Shown: piece after piece, positions 8,064-15,623 of the stretch
Layout: each line of letters starts with the position of its first letter
Position numbering within the stretch: the first letter of the stretch is position 1
NCBI GenBank assembly: GCA_002427505.1
Contig: DIRJ01000033.1
Coordinates: 1-16,460 of the forward strand
From: Mageeibacillus sp. UBA5439
GTDB lineage: Bacteria > Bacillota > Clostridia > Saccharofermentanales > DTU023
Reading direction: 5' to 3'
DNA length: 16,460 nucleotides
The notes under the pieces: generated by a model
Databases searched by the model: none
What the model was told of the DNA's origin: nothing
Seen by the model: the letters and a program-made list of their open reading frames with translations, nothing else
Translations under genes and position numbers: made by a program

Positions 8064-9446
8064 ATGGCAAAGTACATTCCGGAACCTTACCGGATCAAAA
8101 TGGTTGAACCAATCAGGCAGACAAGCTATGAGGAACGGGTGGAGGCAATCAGGGCGGCAGATTACAACATGTTCAGTCTGGCCAGCTCGGATGTCTATAT
8201 CGACATGCTGACGGACAGCGGCACCAATGCCATGAGTGATCAGCAGTGGGCGGCAGCCATGCGGGGCGATGAGAGTTATGCCGGTTCACGCAGTTACGAA
8301 GAGCTGATGGAAGTGGCGCATGATATATTCCATTATAAGTATATCCAGCCGGTACATCAGGGGCGGGCTGCGGAGAACATGCTTTTCCCCCTTTTGCTGA
8401 AAGAGGGCATGGTTTCTATTTCAAATTACCATTTCGACACCACATCGGGTCATGTGCTCTTAAGCGGGGCGAAGGTTGTTAACTGCGTATCTCCGGAAGC
8501 AGCGGATACACAGAACTATGCTCCTTTCAAGGGCAATATGGATACTGAGAAGCTCCGCCGGCTGATAGCGGAATATGGTGAGGAGAAAGTCGGCTGCATC
8601 GTCATGACGATTACCTGTAACTCAGCCGGGGGACAAGCTGTATCTCTGGCCAATATACAGGAAACGGGAGCTATTGCCCGTGAGCATAAGATTCCGCTGG
8701 TCATAGATGCTGCCCGCTATGCAGAGAATGCCTTTTTCATCAAAGAACGCGAAGAAGGCCAGGGAGACCGCACAATTAAAGATATCGTAGGCGACATCTT
8801 CGCCGAAGGGGATGCCTTCACTTTTTCCGCAAAAAAAGACGGCATCGTCAATATGGGTGGTCTCGTAGGCGTGCGTGAAGATGCAGACCTGATAAAAGGC
8901 ATCAAGTCGCGTGTTGTGCCTTATGAAGGTTTCCTGACATACGGCGGACTTAACGGCAGAGATATGGCCGCCATGGCTGTGGGTCTGATTGAAGGACTGG
9001 ACGAGAACTTCCTGCGTTCTTATGTCGGCCAGGCGAAATACCTGGGGGACCGCTGCCGGGAACTGGGTGTACCGATTCAGTATCCGACCGGAGGGCATGC
9101 TGTTTTTGTTGATGCGAAAAAAGTAATGCCGCATATTCCCTACTATCGCTTCCCGGCCCACACCCTTTGCGTGGCACTTTACCTTGAGGGCGGTATCCGT
9201 GGCTGCGATATCGGCTCTTTTATTCTGGACCCTGACCCGCAAACAGGTGAGCAGCTGGAAGCAGACATGGAACTGGCCCGCTTCTGCATACCCCGCCGGA
9301 CCTATACACAGTCACATCTTGACTATGTAGCTGAGAAACTGGCTGACCTTATGAAAAAGAGTGAAGAATTCCAAGGCTTTGAAGTGGTCGAACAGGCAAA
9401 AGTGCTGCGGCATTTTACAGCCAGACTAAAACCTTATACAGCTTAA
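8064..9446 (+). CDS. tnaA: Tryptophanase (tryptophan indole-lyase)
   Basis: A PLP enzyme that cleaves L-tryptophan to indole, pyruvate and ammonia. The 460-residue chain aligns along its length with the tryptophanase/tyrosine phenol-lyase family. K258 in SAKKDG is the expected PLP lysine, with HQGR at 98-101, IDAAR at 214-218 and the substrate-carboxylate arginine R411 in IPRRTYTQ. Residues separating the two enzymes favour tryptophanase: D125 in HFDTTSGH (Thr in tyrosine phenol-lyase), I383 in CDIGSF (Arg in the phenol-lyase) and H450 in VLRHFTA (Phe in the phenol-lyase). GAGGGG precedes the ATG. The 33-base gap from the hydrolase holds no room for a TnaC-type leader, and no tnaB permease follows, so the regulation of the E. 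coli operon is absent here. Confidence 0.93.
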   Translation: MAKYIPEPYRIKMVEPIRQTSYEERVEAIRAADYNMFSLASSDVYIDMLTDSGTNAMSDQQWAAAMRGDESYAGSRSYEELMEVAHDIFHYKYIQPVHQGRAAENMLFPLLLKEGMVSISNYHFDTTSGHVLLSGAKVVNCVSPEAADTQNYAPFKGNMDTEKLRRLIAEYGEEKVGCIVMTITCNSAGGQAVSLANIQETGAIAREHKIPLVIDAARYAENAFFIKEREEGQGDRTIKDIVGDIFAEGDAFTFSAKKDGIVNMGGLVGVREDADLIKGIKSRVVPYEGFLTYGGLNGRDMAAMAVGLIEGLDENFLRSYVGQAKYLGDRCRELGVPIQYPTGGHAVFVDAKKVMPHIPYYRFPAHTLCVALYLEGGIRGCDIGSFILDPDPQTGEQLEADMELARFCIPRRTYTQSHLDYVAEKLADLMKKSEEFQGFEVVEQAKVLRHFTARLKPYTA

Positions 9447-9466
9447 GCTGCAAGCCCTGAGCCTTC

Positions 9467-9495
9467 TTGTCAGTCAGCTGCTGTCACTGTATAAT
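9467..9495 (+). promoter_or_regulatory. Near-consensus sigma-A promoter for the EF-G-like gene
   Basis: TTGTCA (five of six matches) at 9467-9472 and TATAAT (six of six) at 9490-9495 are separated by exactly 17 bases, 34 bases before the start codon. This is the best promoter in the window. The spacer carries an imperfect dyad (CAGT-AGC...GCT-ACTG, 9471-9489) that might be an operator or chance. No terminator separates it from tnaA, so read-through from upstream may add to expression. Confidence 0.75.
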
Positions 9496-9529
9496 AGCTG
9501 AGAAACAATAAATTCAAGGGAGATTTTTA

Positions 9530-11602
9530 ATGAAATTCACAAGAGAGCATATACGTAATATTACCGTCATGGGTCATGGCGGCGCCGGCAAAACCGCTTT
9601 TGTCGAAGCCGCATTATTTAACGCCGGAGTCATCAACCGCCTGGGAAAGAGTAACGAAGGCAACACGGTGAGTGACTTTGATGCTGAAGAGATCCGCCGC
9701 GGTATTTCCATTAACACCAGTCTGGCTGCTTTTGAATGGAAGAAGAACAAAATAAATCTGATCGACACACCCGGTGATTTTGATTTCCTCGGAGAGCAAA
9801 TGCTGGGTATGGACGTAGGCGATGCAGTACTGATTGTTATGTCCGCTAAAGACGGCGTAGCTGTCGGCGTGGAAAAAGCAGTGCGTCTGGCCCGCGATGA
9901 GAAAATGCCGGTCTCTTTTTTCATCAACCGCATGGATGAACCCAATGCGGATTTTGCGGCTACTCTTGAAGCCTTGCGAGAAGAGTACGGTCATCTTGTG
10001 ATTCCCATGACGCTGCCCATTATGGACGGTGAAACAATGACCGGATTAGTCGATGTTGTTTCCATGAAAGCTTATAGCTTCAGCGGCAGCAAAGGTGAAA
10101 TGAAAGCGGCCGAAATGTCTGCAGACCTGCAGGAGCTGGCAGCAAGCTATCATGAACAGCTGGTCGAACAGATCGCTGAAAGCGACGAAGAGCTGATGGA
10201 GAAGTATTTTGAAGGAGAGGCTTTCACTCCGGCAGAAGAAGAGCGCGGCTTGCGCCAAGCGATTTCGCAAGCATCCCTCTATCCTGTTTTCGCCGGATCT
10301 GCCAATGCCAACTGGGGTGTTTCCCACATCCTGGACCTGATGATCCGCTTCTTCCCCACTCCTGATGATGGACATGCTATGACAGCAGCTGACAGCGCAG
10401 GCGAGAGCTTCGAGATCAAGACTGATGAGGATGGTCCGCTGGCAGCCTTAGTTTTCAAAACAATAGTTGACCCCTTTGTCGGTAAAATCTCCCTTTTCCG
10501 TGTGTATTCCGGTGTGTTCAAAGATACCGGTTCCGTCTATAACGTCAATAAAGAAGCTGATGAGCGCATCACCGGTCTTTACAGCATGTGCGGTAAAAAG
10601 CAGACTGCAGTTGATACTGTAATCGCCGGTGACATCGGAGCTACAACAAAATTGAATGATACCAGCACTTTGGAGACTCTGACTGACCGCGAGAATCCCC
10701 TGAAGATCGAAGCACCTGAAATGCCTGCTCCCAGCCTGACATTAGCTATATCAGCCGTTAACCAGGGTGAGGATGACAAAATCATGCAGGGTCTGGTCAG
10801 ACTGAAAGACGAAGATATCGTTTTTGAAATAGAAAACAATCCGGAGACACACCAGTTTCTGCTTTCCGGATTAGGCGAAGTTCAGCTCGACGTATTGATT
10901 GCTAAGCTCAAAGGAAAGTTTGGTGTTGAGGCCCGCCTGACAGAACCTCGCGTGGCTTATCGCGAGACCATCACCCAGAAGGTCAAAGTTCAGGGTCGCC
11001 ATAAGAAGCAAACCGGCGGACACGGACAGTTCGGTGATGTGTGGATTGAGTTTGAACCCGGTGATGATCTGGATCTGGACTTCCAGGAAAAGATCTTCGG
11101 CGGTTCAGTTCCCAAGAACTATTTCCCTGCTGTTGAAAAGGGCCTGCGTGAGGCGATTGACGAAGGACCTCTGGCGGGTTACCCGGTGGTGAATCTGAGA
11201 GCAACTCTGGTTGATGGTTCCTACCATGACGTCGACTCTAACGAGATGTCCTTTAAACTGGCAGCCCGTCTGGCTTACCGTAACGGCTTGCCGCAGGCGA
11301 AACCGATCCTGCTGGAGCCGATCTACTTTCTGTCAGTCCATATTCCGGATGATTTCCTGGGTGATATTATGGGCGACCTGAGCAAACGCCGCGGCAGCAT
11401 TCTAGGTATTAATCCTGATACTGTTGCCGGTTTCCAGGTAGTTGAAGCAGAAGTTCCGGCGGCAGAAATTGCTAAGTATGCTACAGACCTCAAATCTATG
11501 ACCCAGGGCCGCGGTTATTTCACCAGAGAAATGGCCCGTTACGAACCGGTCCCGCAGAATATCTCTGACAAGATTGTTGCTGCGGCCAACGAAGAAGAAT
11601 AA
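9530..11602 (+). CDS. Elongation factor G-like GTPase (FusA paralogue)
   Basis: A 690-residue protein with all five EF-G domains: G domain (1 to about 275), II (near 300-390), III, IV (KQTGGHGQFGDVW near 493; loop SYHDVDSNEM) and V to the end. GTP motifs are G1 GHGGAGKT (15-22), switch I RRGISI (57-61), G3 DTPGDFDF (79-86), G4 NRMD (133-136, normally NKMD) and a GSAN near 257. D83 replaces the histidine of DTPGH that helps trigger GTP hydrolysis in translation factors. Together with the N-terminal HIRNITVMGHGG pattern, this places it with the EF-G-like/EF-G2 group rather than the main translocase. Its role is probably on the ribosome but not established. GGGAG precedes the ATG, and it has its own promoter and terminator. 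Confidence 0.9.
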   Translation: MKFTREHIRNITVMGHGGAGKTAFVEAALFNAGVINRLGKSNEGNTVSDFDAEEIRRGISINTSLAAFEWKKNKINLIDTPGDFDFLGEQMLGMDVGDAVLIVMSAKDGVAVGVEKAVRLARDEKMPVSFFINRMDEPNADFAATLEALREEYGHLVIPMTLPIMDGETMTGLVDVVSMKAYSFSGSKGEMKAAEMSADLQELAASYHEQLVEQIAESDEELMEKYFEGEAFTPAEEERGLRQAISQASLYPVFAGSANANWGVSHILDLMIRFFPTPDDGHAMTAADSAGESFEIKTDEDGPLAALVFKTIVDPFVGKISLFRVYSGVFKDTGSVYNVNKEADERITGLYSMCGKKQTAVDTVIAGDIGATTKLNDTSTLETLTDRENPLKIEAPEMPAPSLTLAISAVNQGEDDKIMQGLVRLKDEDIVFEIENNPETHQFLLSGLGEVQLDVLIAKLKGKFGVEARLTEPRVAYRETITQKVKVQGRHKKQTGGHGQFGDVWIEFEPGDDLDLDFQEKIFGGSVPKNYFPAVEKGLREAIDEGPLAGYPVVNLRATLVDGSYHDVDSNEMSFKLAARLAYRNGLPQAKPILLEPIYFLSVHIPDDFLGDIMGDLSKRRGSILGINPDTVAGFQVVEAEVPAAEIAKYATDLKSMTQGRGYFTREMARYEPVPQNISDKIVAAANEEE

Positions 11603-11642
11603 GACAGAGTAGTTAAGCCTATTTATTTTGCTATACTGATGA

Positions 11643-11686
11643 GGAGCGCATGCCGGCCAGGCCGGTCCGCGCTCCTTAAATATTTT
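11643..11686 (+). terminator. Hairpin terminator after the EF-G-like gene
   Basis: The outer arms GGAGCGC (11643-11649) and GCGCTCC (11669-11675) pair, and an inner CCGGC/GCCGG stem closes above a small internal loop. TTAAATATTTT follows, an interrupted but T-rich tail. It lies 40 bases past the stop codon of the EF-G-like gene. Confidence 0.75.
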
Positions 11687-11750
11687 ATCAGGCCTTAAAC
11701 AAAAGTTGTATTGAGCTCTGAGCTCTATATACATCCAGGAGAAAACGATA

Positions 11751-13145
11751 ATGGACCCTCACTCTGCGAGCGCGGTATTGAGCAGCTTCAATAGCTTAGG
11801 TGCATCACTTCTGACCATATTACTATTGCTCCTCAGCGCCATAGCAAAGGCTTTCGATATGGCATTACTCGAGTTTAGCCGCAGCTCTGCTTTCAGACAG
11901 TCTTCAGATCAGGAAACAGACTTGCCGAAATCTCTGAAAAAGATTTGTAAAAGTGAATCATGGGAGCTTTTACTGCGAGAACTGCACCTTCTGCGGTTGC
12001 TGCTCGTCTTTCTTTATTTCGTGTGGACAATGGGTTTTTTTGTACCATTTTTCCTGATGCCTGCAGGTCTGAGCAGTGGGCTAAATACTCTGATTTATAT
12101 CGGCTGCAGTCTGGGTGTTGTTTTCATCTATGCCCTTCTGGGTGAAAATTTGCCGGCCAGCCTGGTACGCCGCAGCGATAATGACTCCAGGGCCAGAAGC
12201 GGCTTTCTGCAATTCAGTTTATTTTTTTACAAACCCTTCTTGCTGGTCCTGCGTCCACTGGAGCGTCTGATCAATTTGCTGGTAGAGTTTTTAACAAAAC
12301 TCTTTACCGGGAAAGCGGAAGATGATAAAGAAGTAATGCAGGTGGAAGAGTATTTCATGATGCTCGACTCAGACGAAAACACCCGGGATGAAGAGGGCAA
12401 GGACCATGAGCTGATCCGTAATATTTTTCGCTTTGATGATATCTGTGCAGCCGACGTTATGACACACCGCACAGACATTGTGGCCCTGCCGCTGGACGCC
12501 TCTTTTGAGGAGACTCTGCAGGTGATTAAGGAAGAAAAATATACCCGTGTTCCGATTTACGAGGACACTATCGACAAGATTGTCGGCGTCTTGCATGTAA
12601 AAGACCTGCTGCCTTTATTGGGCGAAGAAAAGCTCAAGCGGGAGTTCTCCCTGGCAGCAGAAATGCGGCAACCGATTTTCACACCGGAAACACGTGTAGT
12701 CCGGGACCTGTTTTTTGAAATGCAGGGACAACATGTTCAGCTGGCGATAGTAATTGATGAGTATGGCGGCACTGCAGGCATTGTCACCATGGAAGACCTG
12801 ATCGAAGAGATTCTGGGTGATATTGAAGATGAGTACGACGAAGAAGAGCAACTGCTCTCGGAACAAAGCCGGAACAGCTGGCTCATCTCCGGTACATGCC
12901 CCCTGGAGACCCTGGCGGAAGAAATCGGTCAGGAATTGCCTGAAGATGATTATGATACTGTTTCAGGTTTTGTCATCGACCTTCTGGACCGCATTCCGGA
13001 AGAGGGTGAGCAAGTCGATGCAGTGTACAAAAATTTGCGGTTTACGGTACTGTCCGTAGCTGACAATCGTATCGAACAGCTGCGTTTAAGCATAGAAACT
13101 GATGGAGATATTGATGACGGAAAACAACAAACTGAAGAGAATTGA
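11751..13145 (+). CDS. CorC/HlyC (CNNM-like) membrane protein with CBS pair
   Basis: 464 residues in the order of the CorC/HlyC family: an N-terminal DUF21-type membrane domain (hydrophobic segments near 17-38, 80-105 and 111-131, plus an amphipathic stretch near 152-187), a CBS pair (about 235-292, with DVMTHRTDIVALP and YTRVPIY; and about 303-357, with VIDEYGGTAGIVTMEDL), an acidic linker and a C-terminal transporter-associated domain (about 375-447). Relatives transport Mg2+ or affect its efflux; some were first named haemolysins. The first membrane helix reads LLLSAIAKAFDMALLEFSR where relatives usually have an S-x-SETA motif, so ion handling may differ. AGGAG at 11737-11741 supports the start. 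It overlaps the following HAD gene by 32 bases, which implies co-translation. Confidence 0.88.
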   Translation: MDPHSASAVLSSFNSLGASLLTILLLLLSAIAKAFDMALLEFSRSSAFRQSSDQETDLPKSLKKICKSESWELLLRELHLLRLLLVFLYFVWTMGFFVPFFLMPAGLSSGLNTLIYIGCSLGVVFIYALLGENLPASLVRRSDNDSRARSGFLQFSLFFYKPFLLVLRPLERLINLLVEFLTKLFTGKAEDDKEVMQVEEYFMMLDSDENTRDEEGKDHELIRNIFRFDDICAADVMTHRTDIVALPLDASFEETLQVIKEEKYTRVPIYEDTIDKIVGVLHVKDLLPLLGEEKLKREFSLAAEMRQPIFTPETRVVRDLFFEMQGQHVQLAIVIDEYGGTAGIVTMEDLIEEILGDIEDEYDEEEQLLSEQSRNSWLISGTCPLETLAEEIGQELPEDDYDTVSGFVIDLLDRIPEEGEQVDAVYKNLRFTVLSVADNRIEQLRLSIETDGDIDDGKQQTEEN

Positions 13146-13779
13146 AGTTGAAGCTGTGCTCTTTGATATGGATGGCACTTTAGTTGATTCAATCAGCCTG
13201 ATAGTCGCAGGACACGAGCATACCTGGAAAGAATATACCGGAAGTGTTCCCCCAAGGGAGATGATACTCTCTCAAATCGGCAAACCCTTGCAGCAAGCTT
13301 ATCCGGGCATGGAAGATCCGCTGAAAATGGTAGATACCTATCGCAGCTGGTGCGAAGGCAAAACTGATACACATACCGGTCTGTATGTGGGTGTAGTTGC
13401 CATGCTGGAAGAGCTCAGACGCATGAACTTCCGACTGGGCCTGGTAACCTCGCGTTTCCGCGAGAGCTTGAATGACTGTATGCGGGTGCACGGTATAGCT
13501 GATTATTTTGAAATTCTTCTGTCACAGGAAGATTCCACAGGTCACAAACCGGGGCCGGAACCGCTGCAGGCAGCAGCGGAACACCTGTCAATACAAGATA
13601 TGTCCCGGATTATATATGTCGGTGACAGTGTACACGATGTGAAAAGCGCTCAGGCAGCAGGCTGCCGCAGTGCAGTCGTCGGCTGGACCAGTATGGACAA
13701 AGCAGAGCTGAGGGCTTTGGAGCCTGATCTCTGGATTGATGAGGCCATGGACCTGCCCCGTTCATTGTCACTAGTTTGA
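13114..13779 (+). CDS. HAD-family phosphatase, phosphoglycolate phosphatase/PpaX-like
   Basis: A 221-residue HAD phosphatase with every core motif: motif I LFDMDGTLVDS (D18, D20), motif II VTS (T112, S113), the motif III lysine K145 in GHKPGPEP, and motif IV YVGDSVHDV (D171, D175). The helical cap between motifs I and II, the overall size and the GHKP pattern fit phosphoglycolate phosphatases, PpaX pyrophosphatases and beta-phosphoglucomutase relatives; the substrate cannot be read off. The start at 13114 is preferred over the in-frame ATG at 13102 because GGAG (13104-13107) sits six bases ahead of it. The gene begins inside the end of the CorC-like gene. It is a canonical D-x-D enzyme, unlike the HAD protein at 5294. 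Confidence 0.9.
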   Translation: MTENNKLKRIEVEAVLFDMDGTLVDSISLIVAGHEHTWKEYTGSVPPREMILSQIGKPLQQAYPGMEDPLKMVDTYRSWCEGKTDTHTGLYVGVVAMLEELRRMNFRLGLVTSRFRESLNDCMRVHGIADYFEILLSQEDSTGHKPGPEPLQAAAEHLSIQDMSRIIYVGDSVHDVKSAQAAGCRSAVVGWTSMDKAELRALEPDLWIDEAMDLPRSLSLV

Positions 13780-13790
13780 TCCTCTTTTGA

Positions 13791-13818
13791 TCGACTTTTT
13801 TCACATTTGTGGTACACT
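13791..13818 (+). promoter_or_regulatory. Likely promoter of the foldase gene
   Basis: An extended -10 (TGGTACACT, hexamer 13813-13818) stands 16 bases after TCGACT (13791-13796, four of six matches to TTGACA). It lies in the 109-base gap before the parvulin gene, about 70 bases upstream of its ATG. No clear terminator for the upstream HAD gene is seen in this gap; only a repeated TTTGATC is visible. Confidence 0.5.
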
Positions 13819-13888
13819 CTTGTTTGTAGCTTAAAAAACAGATCACTTGGACCCTTGTCTGAGTGCTTTTAAATAGGAAGGTAGATTT

Positions 13889-15538
13889 ATGGCCAAGAAA
13901 ACAAATGAGCAAAGCGAATGGAAGGCTGAAACTGAGCGCGCCGAGCGTAAGCAGCGTTTGGCAAATCTCAAGGACAGCGGGGGCGGGAAAAAGAAGATTA
14001 CCGCCAGAAGTATCGGCAGCCGCATTGCTGCTGTCGTCATTGTTGTGGCTCTGGTCCTTGTTGTGGCTGTATGGGCGGTGGCCCGCTTTGGTGTTCTACA
14101 AAAAACCTTGACAGCAATTACGATTAGAAACTCTGAAGTGCCCGGAGCCAGCCTGACGATGAGTCCGGCTGATGTGAATGTCGAGTTTGGCAACATAAGT
14201 GTACAGGCGCAGCTGGGCTATGCCTTTACTGATGAGATTCAGGATAAGCTGGAACGTGCTTCATCCGGTGACCGCACCCTAAGAGACGACCTGGTTGATT
14301 TAACACTGGACCAGCTTGCCCCTACCTATGCTATGGTTTTGGCCATGAATAATGATGACAGCTTTGTCTTATCTGATGAAAAACTGGCTGAAATTGATAA
14401 AACAGTCAGAGATTTTGAAGTAAGTATGGCAGAGAATGCCCAGAGTCAGGGCATTGGAGTCGGCAAGCTGCTGGAGACATATTTCGGCCCTGGTGTCACT
14501 TCTCAGTATTATATGAAATTTGTCCGCCAGTCCCTGATGTTGCAGGAATATAATCAGCATCTGGCAGATACCACCGAAGTTAGCGCAGACGAGCTTAAAG
14601 AATATAAGGAAGAGAATGCGGCCGACCTCAAATTCTATGGCTATTCCTCCTACACCCTTTCCCTGCCGGCAACTGATGACGATGAGGAACTGACTGAAGA
14701 CGAGCTGAAAACTGCTGTGCAGGAGCTGGCTGCAGACGCCTCTGCCGCACTCGAGCTCTATGAAAAAGGCGAGATGACTTTCGCGGAGGCTATGGCCGAA
14801 GCTGAAACTGACAAGGATAAACTTATCAGCCTGAAGAAGAATCCTGAAGATCTGGACTACTTAACAGCCGGAAGCCGCCTCAGCAGCAGTTCTAAGAGCT
14901 GGCTGACCGATGCAGAGCGCAAAGCCGGTGACACCACGGTAATTGAGGACACGAAATCTGTTACCGCCCTGGTTTTTCACAGCGCCGAATTTGAAGATGT
15001 ATATGTCTACAACGTGCGCCACATCCTGATTGACTCCTCGGCCGTTAGCGGGGAAGATGGCGATCCTGTTTCGGACGATCAGATCAAGGCCCGGGCTGAA
15101 GAAATACTGGCAGAATTTGAGGCCGGTGAAAAAACGGAAGAAGCTTTTGCCAAACTGGCCGAGACATACAGCAGCGATACCGGCAGTGTGGATAATGGCG
15201 GTTTATATGAAAATGTGCCTTATGGCACGATGGTTGAGCCTTTTCAGGACTGGAGCCTGGATGAGTCCCGTCAGGCAGGAGATACCGGAATTGTCAAAAC
15301 GGATTATGGCTATCACATCATATATTTTGTCGGTCTGGGTGACGTTAAGAGCATCGATTATCGTGTAGAAACTTTGGCTAAAACAGAAAAGATCAATGAC
15401 TGGTCGCAGAGCCTGATTGCTGGCTCGGAAATTGAACGCCATAGCCTGGGTATGGGCTTTGTCGGCAGAAAGACCTTCTTCAAGTCACTGTTTGCCGGGG
15501 AGCCTGCACCTGTTGCCAGTGCTACAAGCGAGGATTAA
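13889..15538 (+). CDS. Membrane-anchored parvulin-type peptidyl-prolyl isomerase (PrsA/SurA-like)
   Basis: A 549-residue extracytoplasmic foldase. Residues 1-43 are charged and should be cytoplasmic, 44-66 (IAAVVIVVALVLVVAV) form one membrane anchor, and the rest lies outside. There is no lipobox cysteine, so it is not a PrsA lipoprotein. A helical SurA/PrsA-like N-terminal region (about 95-245) leads to a PpiC parvulin domain at about 372-482, with VRHILI (H378), YSSDTGSVDNGG and GYHIIYF (H476), so both parvulin histidines are present. Residues about 249-366 resemble a second, degenerate parvulin repeat: WLTDAERKAGDTTVIEDTK parallels WSLDESRQAGDTGIVKTDY of the real domain, but the histidines are missing. 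It is expected to fold secreted proteins. AGGAAGG precedes the ATG. A perfect hairpin terminates it. Confidence 0.9.
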   Translation: MAKKTNEQSEWKAETERAERKQRLANLKDSGGGKKKITARSIGSRIAAVVIVVALVLVVAVWAVARFGVLQKTLTAITIRNSEVPGASLTMSPADVNVEFGNISVQAQLGYAFTDEIQDKLERASSGDRTLRDDLVDLTLDQLAPTYAMVLAMNNDDSFVLSDEKLAEIDKTVRDFEVSMAENAQSQGIGVGKLLETYFGPGVTSQYYMKFVRQSLMLQEYNQHLADTTEVSADELKEYKEENAADLKFYGYSSYTLSLPATDDDEELTEDELKTAVQELAADASAALELYEKGEMTFAEAMAEAETDKDKLISLKKNPEDLDYLTAGSRLSSSSKSWLTDAERKAGDTTVIEDTKSVTALVFHSAEFEDVYVYNVRHILIDSSAVSGEDGDPVSDDQIKARAEEILAEFEAGEKTEEAFAKLAETYSSDTGSVDNGGLYENVPYGTMVEPFQDWSLDESRQAGDTGIVKTDYGYHIIYFVGLGDVKSIDYRVETLAKTEKINDWSQSLIAGSEIERHSLGMGFVGRKTFFKSLFAGEPAPVASATSED

Positions 15539-15573
15539 GCAAAGCTCTCCGTCAGGATTTATTGATTGCTTTT

Positions 15574-15606
15574 AAAAGGCCGGAATCAGAGCGATTCCGG
15601 CCTTTT
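15574..15606. terminator. Perfect bidirectional intrinsic terminator
   Basis: AAAAGGCCGGAATC and GATTCCGGCCTTTT pair over 14 bp around the loop AGAGC. Because the stem begins with AAAA and ends with TTTT, each strand carries a T run after its G/C stem. It sits between the converging foldase and GatD-like genes and can end both transcripts. Confidence 0.93.
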
Positions 15607-15623
15607 GCAAGAGCAGAAACAAA

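Noticed and set aside
8064..9446. Tyrosine phenol-lyase instead of tryptophanase
   Set aside because: The phenol-lyase residues (Thr, Arg and Phe at the three diagnostic positions) are replaced by Asp, Ile and His as in tryptophanase.
11603..11640. Promoter with TATACT at 11632-11637
   Set aside because: No -35 match at a suitable distance, and it lies before a hairpin terminator that would stop the transcript.
11706..11733. Promoter for the CorC-like gene (TTGTAT with TATACA, and a TGAGCTC direct repeat)
   Set aside because: The -35 matches only three of six and the repeat is short. A promoter is expected here but this one is not convincing.
13775..13792. TTTGATC repeated twice as a terminator or operator
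   Set aside because: Too short, direct rather than inverted, and it does not form a stable stem.
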